Shown: positions 12,127 to 21,700 of the stretch, in pieces
How positions within the stretch are numbered: position 1 is the stretch's first letter
Layout of the letters: each line of letters opens with the position of its first letter
DNA from: Paraescarpia echinospica
Taxonomy: Eukaryota > Annelida > Polychaeta > Sabellida > Siboglinidae
Assembly (NCBI GenBank): GCA_020002185.1
Contig: CM034533.1
Span: 68,856,119 to 68,920,118 of the forward strand
Length of the DNA stretch: 64,000 nucleotides
Direction of reading: 5' to 3'
Made by a program: the position numbers and the translations under genes
Notes under the pieces: model-generated
The model's database searches: none
Told to the model about the DNA's origin: nothing
What the model saw: only the letters and a program-made list of their open reading frames with translations

Positions 12127-12873
12127 GGCCTGTAAGTCTCGCACCTCATTTTTGATCTGGAATCATCTGGCGACATCAACTCCATTTCCGCCAGCTTAAA
12201 TAATGGGGATATGTTTTGTTTTTGGTTGTAATAATAAAAGTTTTTCCAAATCGTGTTCTTTTTTCTGGTTTCGGCCAGATGATCACAAGTTGAAGTAGTG
12301 GGAAAAACTTTGCCGATAAGAATGTTCGTGGTAATTGTGCACCTTAATCAAATTGTTATCACGGTTTGACAAGCAATGGTGGCGACTTTGACTTGGTCTT
12401 TGTTGACAATGATAAATATGCATACTTTTGTTCAGTACGACATGTTATTGAACTAATGCATACTTTTTGGTGATTGTGTGCATTTAGGCAAGTTTATCAG
12501 ATATAAATCGTTATCGAACTGTTTTGAAATAACAACTTATAACATTTTAACATTCACGGTTTTTAGGATGAGCAATAATCCGGTGTATCTCGTTTTAACT
12601 CCCATTTCTTACATAATTGTTAATTATGTTATGTAATCCATATGTTATATTTCATATTTTAATATGTACTGGTTCTTGTTACAATAACTAAATATTATTA
12701 TCTTTCATTTAGACAAAAAACAGTTTCGGGATTTAAAAAAATTTCAGTATATGACCGGCATTGACTGTTGCCTGGCTCATTTTCTGCATTTTTTATTTCC
12801 TTTATAATTCATTTAAAACTGAAGTGACAACGCATGCGTAATCTCGCCATGTATCATGACACACTTACAGGCC
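12127..12873 (+). mobile_element. short THAP-domain DNA transposon, nested in the LINE
   Basis: The 747-bp segment interrupts otherwise collinear LINE coding sequence. Its ends are inverted repeats: GGCCTGTAAGT at 12127-12137 and ACTTACAGGCC at 12863-12873. Inside, a frame beginning at ATG 12203 gives the start of a THAP zinc finger, the DNA-binding domain of P-element-like and some other transposases. No DDE catalytic core is visible, so it is a deleted or non-autonomous copy. Whether GGCC belongs to the terminal repeat or is a 4-bp target duplication cannot be settled here. Confidence 0.6.
12203..12298 (+). pseudogene. THAP zinc-finger N-terminal fragment
   Basis: The 31-codon frame starts MGICFVFGCNNKS and continues to FFWFRPDDHKLK before a TAG at 12296-12298. 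It has the C-x4-C pair at residues 4 and 9 and an FxxFP-like FWFRP block typical of THAP domains. After the stop the same frame still reads WEKLCR, which fits the family, so the TAG looks like a nonsense change. The later Cys and His of the C2CH finger are not resolved. Confidence 0.6.
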
Positions 12874-13250
12874 ATACAGAATGGTCACGTCTTCCTAGTG
12901 CTGAGGATGTCTCGATTGTTGAGATCTCTGTATCTTCACTAGTGAGTACAAGGTCAAGGAGTGATAACTAGGTTGTCTTTACCTCTAGTGGGCTCTGTAA
13001 TATGTTGCACAAAGTAACAGTCTCAAAGTTTTTCAATAAATTTAAATTCTTTATCCTCAGTACTTGCTGCTGTAGTTGAGATTGTTTCCCAATCAATCTT
13101 AGGATAGTTGAAATCTCCAAGTAGTAAAACATGTAACAAAAATTCTCATTTATTTTATCAAGTGGTTTGTTAAGGTTGTAATTGTTCTCGGTGATACTGT
13201 TTGGGCTTCTATAAAAGGAGCCTGTGATAAGAGTATTTTACTCTTTCAGT

Positions 13251-14569
13251 TTTAAAGTCCAAAACTGTGCTTCATTGAACTCTACGTCAAACTGGTGCAC
13301 TTAAAATGTCAACGAATTGTGAATAAACAAACTTGGTCATCCCTCTGCCCTATGTCCTCAATAATGTACATAATTTCCTTAGAATATCCTATTCATGCTG
13401 CTTTACAAGAACTTACCTTCAACTGCTGTTTGTGTTATCTGATGGCTCACAGGGGTTAACTACAATATACCTGTTCTTGTATTATTTTTCTAATATTCTT
13501 GCTGTCTCCCTGATGTAATCTGGATAAATTCGACCAATCATCTTACTGTAGTTTATAGTCCTTTGGCCTAAGGTCCAAGGGACTATTGCCATCACTCTGC
13601 ATCCGCCGTTAGCTGCCGTAACTCAGAAACCGTTCAGCAACTTTTTCTCTAATTTTGCATAGACATATCTTAGGGCACTGCCACCATGCACGAGAAATCT
13701 GTGTTTGATTGAATCATTTTAAGGGCTCCCTAGGGCCTCCAAGGACCCTAAAACTGGTAAAAATGTAACATTTTGCCTATTTTTTCAAAAACTGTTGAGC
13801 AACGTTTTTTCTAATTTTGCATAGATGTATCTTAGGGTGCTGCCACTATATACAAGAAATCTGTATTTGATTGAATCATTCTAAGGGGCCCCCAAAGTGC
13901 ACAAGTTTTACATTATCTAGTGATGTGGTTTTGAGAAGGGCCCTTGAGACCACCCCCAACAGTAGATTTTGTTTAATGTGCCACAAAGTCAGCAGCATGA
14001 CTAAACTCTGCAGCCTAGTGTTACTGTTCCATTGAGACCTTGACTAATCTTTAATTGGTCATGGTGCCCAGGCAGAGTAGACACACTTGACCCCTGTTAG
14101 ACTGTACAGTTCCCTAACACTTTTAAACTGTATCTTCAAAACTATTGATTTTCTATAATTGCAAGTTGTGTTTATTTTGATGTTCATTTAATTATTATAA
14201 AATGGTGTGACTGTGGTGTCTATTGGTTAAAGATGTATTGTCTGTAGAAACCTGTAGGTGACAAACATAGAAAAATTAATATTCTGTCACCTGTAGGTGA
14301 CAAACATAGAAAATTAATATTCTGGACAACTATAGAGTGAAATATCCTACACTTTATTGATATCAAATGCATTCTACTGTTCTGTTTATGCTTGCCATGC
14401 CTTGTGTAGACATGGTACTGTGTAAATCAATTGTATCAGTATAGACTAATAATTACAGATTCACAATAAATTATAGTTGACACCTGAAACAACCAAATGT
14501 CAACCATTAGAAGAGTTGACATAGTTTCACTATACACAAGCAAGAAATCTGTATTTGATTGAATCATTC
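13251..14569. other. intergenic, diverged direct repeats, no gene
   Basis: No gene is recognised. Two related units of about 175-bp period lie at about 13620-13740 and 13785-13900, each containing CTAATTTTGCATAGA and a GATTGAATCATT block. A further fragment of the unit is at 14543-14572. A tandem duplication of a roughly 40-bp unit lies at about 14249-14324. Confidence 0.5.
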
Positions 14570-15030
14570 TAGTGTCATCAGCATATAGTAGAACATACAT
14601 TTTCTACATCAGCATCACTAAGGTTGTTGTAAATTTAACCAGGTACCATGTTATGTCCGTTATAATTGTGACTAACAGTGTTCAAAATTATTCAGGTAAA
14701 TAGCAAATAACAAAGGACACAAGTTTTCTCCATGCCATACCTCTACATCACATGAGAAGAAGGCTGACCCAGCCTGGCCCTGATTTATACATGATTTAGG
14801 ATTTTTTTACATGTTGTATACAACTTTCAACACATTACCATTACTACCACATGAAATTATCTTAGACCACAGTGAGGACCGGTCTACTAAATCAAATGCT
14901 TTCTTATAATCGATGAAGGCACAATCAAGCCTTTTGTGTCGAGACAAATACAATTCAACCAATACCCCTATCTGAACACTGCCTGTTCTTCACCTATTAC
15001 ATTCGCTTTGTTTAGGTATGTGGTCAGTCT
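14570..15030 (-). mobile_element. LINE reverse transcriptase fragment
   Basis: On the minus strand the translation gives RLDCAFIDYKKAFDLVDRSS (about 14890-14945), which holds the first catalytic aspartate, then SKIISCG and VLKVVYNM. A GENLCPLLFAIYLN block follows (the R/V-QGENLSP region), then the active-site LYADDT at about 14575-14595. Several frameshifts separate these blocks. The motif set (FIDYKKAFD, QGENLSP, LYADDT) marks an endonuclease-type LINE, but I cannot fix the clade. It lies upstream of the first ARMC9 coding exon. Confidence 0.7.
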
Positions 15031-15441
15031 GGTGTTCTGAAAAATCACTAAGGATTAATGAACACTTGTGCAGAATGTCACCCACTTGGCAGGTTTAATT
15101 GGTCTATTCAGCAATGAGGACACTGCTTAGGCCTCACTCTGGACAGTGTCACTCACAGTGTTGCGTATTGTCTTAGTTGGTGCATTGAGCTAATCTACTT
15201 GACCATGAATCAGTGGTGGCTTTGGTTGTGTATTACACCCAGCTGTGGAGCTAAGATTCTCTGCCTACTATTGTTTGATGGAAACTGTGACTAATCTGTA
15301 ATTGGTCACTGGCAGTAGCTTGTGTCAACAGATAGCATTAAGCCACTAATTTTCTAATTTTGCTCAGGGCCCCAAAAAATGCAAAATTGTCCTCCTGTTT
15401 CTCTGCTGCTCCCTCCTGCAGTCCCACTGATCTCTAGTTTT

Positions 15442-15670
15442 AATAACACATTAACTGATATATACAATCTTCACGAAACGGTCTACTCAAGTATTTTATT
15501 TCCAGGTGCATCTTCACTGGCATGCATATAGTCTCCACTAAACACGTCAACATTTTACTTCCATCATAACCCTTAATGATCTCTAACTATGATTCACCAA
15601 AAAACATTTCATTAATAATTACAAACTCACATTATAATCCAAAGGACTTCAGGGCCTCTTGGCCCAATTT
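15442..15670. repeat. about 220-bp direct repeat, copy 1
   Basis: The sequence from TAATAACACA onward is repeated, with roughly 80 percent identity by eye, at 17266-17485. Shared blocks include TATTTTATTTCCAGGTG and CATCATAACCCTTAATGATC. Each copy ends a short way before a real splice acceptor (15699 and 17496). Confidence 0.75.
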
Positions 15671-15712
15671 TATTTTTTAAATGTATAATGTCTTTTCAGG
15701 CAGCTTGAAGAC

Positions 15713-15763
15713 ATGTCAGGAATGGTAGCATTTGAAGGTGAACTGAATTCCATTGTAAAAGAG
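15713..15763 (+). CDS. ARMC9: ARMC9 coding exon 1
   Basis: Encodes residues 1-17 ([17 protein letters not shown]). The exon itself begins at 15700 after TCTTTTCAG, leaving 13 nt of 5' UTR, and ends at a GTACGT donor. Phase 0. Confidence 0.85.
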
Positions 15764-18700
15764 GTACGTATTTCATGTAAATAATACATTGTTCATTATA
15801 GTTACTCATTTAGTTAGCATCTAGATTCTGTGTTTTAAGCAATTCATGGAGCACATTAGCAGAAGCTAGATAGATTAGGATATCGGGGGATACAAAATGT
15901 GTCCAGATTTTTTGGGTCATCAGGTCCTATGAATTTATTCAGCTTTTCACAGGACTTAATTTTCCCTAAAAGCATTAAATACAATTTTATCTCAAAAATC
16001 GTCATGTTATATTGTTTTTGTCAACTTGCATGCACAGTATTCACATCTACATTTTATAATCTGATGTCAAAGACAGTATTTTCCAAGACAGTAAACGGAA
16101 AGCAATATTGTAATTTAATTTTAGAAGTTTATTATTATTACTAATTTGTCTTTCCACTTCATATTTATTCATAAATTTATTCATCATTCAAACTCCGATA
16201 ATGAGTACCTGTCATTGAAATGCATTGCATTGTTCAATGTTGGCATCTTTTGTGTGACAAACAGTGGCGCCCCTCAGTGGAGTCTGCAATAATCCAGGAA
16301 AATGTTTTTGACATTTTAGCTCGCATTATGTTCTGTTCAGACAATTAGAATGACAGTGCAAATTTATCTAAGGTTGATATTTGGCAAGTTGGCAGCTTGT
16401 GTAGCTTTACTGCACAAACAATGTCTTGCAAATATGCACAACCTCACGATATATGGTAACGATAAATGGGATATAGCCACTGCGACACTTCTGATATATT
16501 TAATAACATGCTGTTCATTTACCACCACCTTTACCTTGGCGGACAGTCGGTCTGATGTTTTAAAAAGATCCTCCGGCTCAGCTAAAATTTCAGGTCCAAC
16601 TTCCAGTAACATTTTGCGAAGCCTTGAGTATCGTGATTGTACAAAATTACTTTTCCTAAACAATCAGCATATCCCTTATAAAACCGTACTTCAATTTTTA
16701 TTTCATGTACCTTGAGTTTCATGAAATAAATGCCTATCAGCTATTGCAGTACAAAGTATATAATCATAATGTTTTTCAGTACTTGGAATTCAGCAACTTT
16801 GACAAGACATTGAATGTGTTTGACGAAGAATGTGCCGAGAAGGGGAAGCCAGTGGCTCCTACTGATGGACAACCAAAGTCAGATGAAAAACTTATTTCCG
16901 TCCAGGTAATTCATTTGTCTCCTTTCTGTACACACCTGTTTTAACTAAGTGTAGATTTACAATTATGTATTTTCTCTGTTTAAGCGTGTTATTTGTTCCA
17001 GTAACAACTGTACTAGTAGAATTAAACAAATCCAATATACAATATTTATAATGATTTTAAAATATAAATAATTCACCTAATGACTGCACGTATACAGGCT
17101 AGCAACTACAGCAATGATGGAAAATAACAAGCACGTTTGAAAACTATCTTGGTGAAACAAATTGCAGACAAGCAATTTATGGAGTAGTTAAACTATGAGG
17201 GTATATTGATAGAACTGTATTTCAGTCACAATAGCAGAATATTAGGATAAAATTAAACAGTATTTTTAATAACACAAACTAATATGTACAGTCTTCATGA
17301 AATGGTCTACTCGAATATTTTATTTCCAGGTGTATCTTCCATGGCATGCACTAAACATGTCGACATTTTATTTCCATCATAACCCTTAATGATCTGTAAC
17401 TATAATTCACAAAAAACCATTTGCTTAATAATTACGAACTAACAATATACACCCTGTAGTCCAAACTCTTGGCCGATTTTTTACTTTTGTTTTCAGAATG
17501 ACATGTTGAAGCAGTTTCATCTGGGGAAAAATAGAGAATTCTTTCAACTTTGGAATGAGTACATTCCTGATAGCGTTCGCTCAGACGACATCGTTGCACA
17601 AAAGCTCGAGTTTTACCTGCACATCTATTTTGCCATCCACCCGTTAAAAAAAGGAGAAACGGTAGGTTTTTGTAATAATCATTAATAGTTTCTTTTCATA
17701 TACATTTACCGTGCAATCTGGTTTGTTTTACACTCATGCAGCATAGTGTAATATTAGCTGTAAATCTTATTTACTCAATATTTTGTTGATATGGAATTTC
17801 TTCCTGCCACTACCTGTTCTTGTTGTCTGCTCCTGTATTGCTTGAATAATACCTTCCTCATACTATCATTTATTAATGTATAATAATTTAGAAACTTTGG
17901 GTCATGTATTTGTTGACATTACCTCTCAAGTAATTTCTTTTATTTTTTTCTCAAATATTTTGAATGTGTCAATCTTCATTATCAAAATTATTGCCATGCA
18001 AGGGTGTGTCACATAACCATAGTCATGTGACGAGCTGTGAAAACACTTCACTGACAAAGACTGCACAATGCAGTTGAAATATTCAAAAAACAAAAATAGT
18101 AAGTTTAGTTAGAAGTAACGTCAACATATATTGAAATAAGCATACAGAAACCAGAACATTGTTGCATTCATGGACTTCTGTTGTGTCTCTTTAACCTATG
18201 ACGTGTTCTTCTCCCAGGTAAGCCATGAAGATGTTGAGGCTGGAATGGCCAACTTCAAGACATATCTGGAGACACGAGGTTCTTCCCTCAGTCAGACGAC
18301 AGAGTTCCTGCCGTTCTACGCCCTCCCATTCGTACCCAATCCAAAGGTTCATCCATCATACAAGGAACTGTTTTCTGTAAGTTCTTTTTTTCACCATTAT
18401 TTTAATTTAAATACACCTTTTTTCCGTTCATTTTTATTCAAAAATCATGTCACACAATATAATCTACTATTCATTATTAATATAGCTGTATTAGGTGGCA
18501 CATCACAAACCGATTGTAGTTCTGAGTTGTTCTGAGGTGTCATTTGACATGTCACATGACTTGTGTTGTAGGACAAGTGGGCGCCCGAGCTGAGTGACCG
18601 GCTCGACAAGTTTCTCACACTGGCTCTTCAGTCGGTCAGCCAGTCGCGTCTCTTCCAACTATTTGTATCCTTTTTCTTTTGAGCAGCGCTAAGGACTGGA

Positions 18701-21700
18701 TACTGCTATATAAAAACTTACCTTTATTATGGTGTGACGTGATGTGTGGTCACGTGATATAAGAGCCACTGGTGACACTTGACCAGTCTGTGTGAAATAT
18801 TCTTGGTCACAGAAGTAAGCAAAGATGATATTTGTGTCGTTGCTGAGGTTTTAAGAATCCAAACCCTGGGAATTTGTCCATGTCTAATTCTGCATGCTAA
18901 CAGCTTTACAGTTATCAGATGGTCTTATGACACATATAAAAACATGATTTAATGAATATTAATGCATGCACAGCCTGAGTCGATAGCTCCACGAGTACAC
19001 ACCTGCGTGGAAGACTATGTTGTTATTCTCCTTGACTGATGCACAGAGCGCCAGGGGCAAGAGTGAGTATGCAACAGGAATCAGGAAACTTTCTAATCAG
19101 TATCACACCTCAACTTTCTCTGTTTCCACAAAGTTGTTAACTGTCGCTATAAACATATAAATATATTATTATTATTATCAAAGAGCATTCGTTCTGTTAA
19201 TTTTTGTACAAAAAACATTCATCGTAACATTCTCCTGCAATGAACATGTCTGATTTCCTAAACTTGTGATAAACTGTGGTCTTTACGTCTATTTAAGTTA
19301 TATTAGTCAAGTAATCTACTTATTTGAAACAAATACCTATGTTCAAACCCTAGAAATAAGACATTTGCAAAAAATATTTTGCATGAAACTAGTAAACATG
19401 GTTGGATATTTTCATGATAACTCAAGTTGGTGTTTGAATTATTCTATTTGCACGGGTTGATGTATAAATAATTTTGATTGTTCAAAATAAGTGGATTATA
19501 CACTTTAACATAATGATTGTATGTGTCCGGACATGTCAAAAGAATAGCTCTCTGAACACATCAGTATAGAAAATTATAATTTTTTGTAGATTTTTAGGGT
19601 TACGAAAACATATAGTGTTCGAATACAAACTGTCATTATGGTACATATACAGATTACTTTTGTGCCAACAGGAGTAATTATTGTTGAGATCAGATGTTCA
19701 GGAAGCACTCGTATCACTAGCTATAATTGAATTTGTATGTTTATGTACTGTTTGTCAGTATTGTATTTATTACACTTAGGTATAGATTCCTTGGAGCAAA
19801 AATTAAACGACAGTGAAAGACGAGCTGGTGCTTACATGAAGCGATACAACCGCATACAGGTGTGTATAAAGACAACCAACATTAACAACAACAACCGTAT
19901 ACAGGTGTGTACAAAGACAACCAACATTAACAACAACAGCCGTATACAGGTGTGTATAAAGACAACCAACATTAACAACAACAACCGTATACAGGTGTGT
20001 ACAAAGACAACCAACATTAACAACAACAGCCGTATACAGGTGTGTACAAAGACAACCAACATTAACAACAATAGCCGTATACAGGTGTGTATCAAGACAA
20101 CCAACATTAACAACAACAACCGTATACAGGTGTGTACAAAGACAACCAACATTAACAACAACAGCCGTATACAGGTGTGTACAAAGACAACCAACATTAA
20201 CAACAACAGCCGTATACAGGTGTGTATAAAGACAACCAACATTAACAACAACAACCGTATACAGGTGTGTACAAAGACAACCAACATTAACAACAACAGC
20301 CGTATACAGGTGTGTACAAAGACAACCAACATTAACAACAACAGCCGTATACAGGTGTGTATAAAGACAACCAACATTAACAACAACAACCGTATACAGG
20401 TGTGTACAAAGACAACCAACATTAACAACAACAGCCGTATACAGGTGTGTATAAAGACAACCAACATTAACAACAACAACCGTATACAGGTGTGTACAAA
20501 GACAACCAACATTAACAACAACAACTGTATACAGGTGTGTACAAAGACAACCAACATTAACAACAACAGCCATATACAGGTGTGTATAAAGACAACCAAC
20601 ATTAACAACAACAACCGTATACAGGTGTGTACAAAGACAACCAACATTAACAACAACAACTGTATACAGGTGTGTACAAAGACAACCAACATTAACAACA
20701 ACAACTGTATACAGGTGTGTACAAAGACAACCAACATTAACAACAACAACTGTATACAGGTGTGTACAAAGACAACCAACATTAACAACAACAACCTTAT
20801 ACAGGTGTGTATAAAGACAACCAACATTAACAACAACAACTGTATACAGGTGTGTATAAAGACAACCAACATTAACAACAACAGCCGTATACAGGTGTGT
20901 ACAAAGACAACCAACATTAACAACAACAACTGTATACAGGTGTGTATAAAGACAACCAACATTAACAACAACAGCCGTATACAGGTGTGTACAAAGACAA
21001 CCAACATTAACAACAACAATCGTATACAGGTGTGTATAAAGACAACCAACATTAACAACAACAACCGTATACAGGTGTGTACAAAGACAACCAACATTAA
21101 CAACAACAACTGTATACAGGTGTGTACAAAGACAACCAACATTAACAACAACAGCCGTATACAGGTGTGTACAAAGACAACCAACATTAACAACAACAAC
21201 TGTATACAGGTGTGTACAAAGACATTAACAACAACATTAACAACAACAACATTAACTGTATACAGGTGTGTACAAAGACAACCAACATTAACAACAACAA
21301 CATACAGGTGTGTATAAAGACAACCAACATTAACAACAACAGCCGTATACAGGTGTGTACAAAGACAACCAACATTAACAACAACAATCGTATACAGGTG
21401 TGTACAAAGACAACCAACATTAACAACAACATACAGGTGTGTACAACCAACATTAACAACAACAGCCGTATACAGGTGTGTACAAAGACAACCAACATTA
21501 ACAACAACAACTGTATACAGGTGTGTACAAAGACAACCAACATTAACAACAACAGCCGTATACAGGTGTGTACAAAGACAACCAACATTAACAACAACAG
21601 CCGTATACAGGTGTGTACAAAGACAACCAACATTAACAACAACAATCGTATACAGGTGTGTATAAAGACAACCAACATTAACAACAACAACCGTATACAG

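Larger units (their letters stand above)
9740..13250 (-). mobile_element. CR1-like LINE, broken, with two later insertions
   Basis: The pieces line up on the minus strand as one element. The endonuclease comes first: FYRSPNSITENN (about 13210), LLLGDFNYPKIDWE (about 13080-13140) and a LGRRDHSVW-type end (about 12880). A linker follows (YKYDKGDYTKMKDMLTLIDW, about 12010-12070), then the reverse transcriptase with SDKQFGFIKGRS (about 11170), VVYCDFMKAFDKVSH (about 11040-11080), and a FLFADDMKLF active-site box near 10790-10825. The tail has ATKLNPGFKDLEYNERPQRL (about 10400-10440) and RLRGDMIEIYNIL (about 9990-10020). The order and spacing fit the CR1 clade. A SINE interrupts it at 10046-10370 and a DNA transposon at 12127-12873. 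Frameshifts and stops make it non-functional. Confidence 0.8.
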
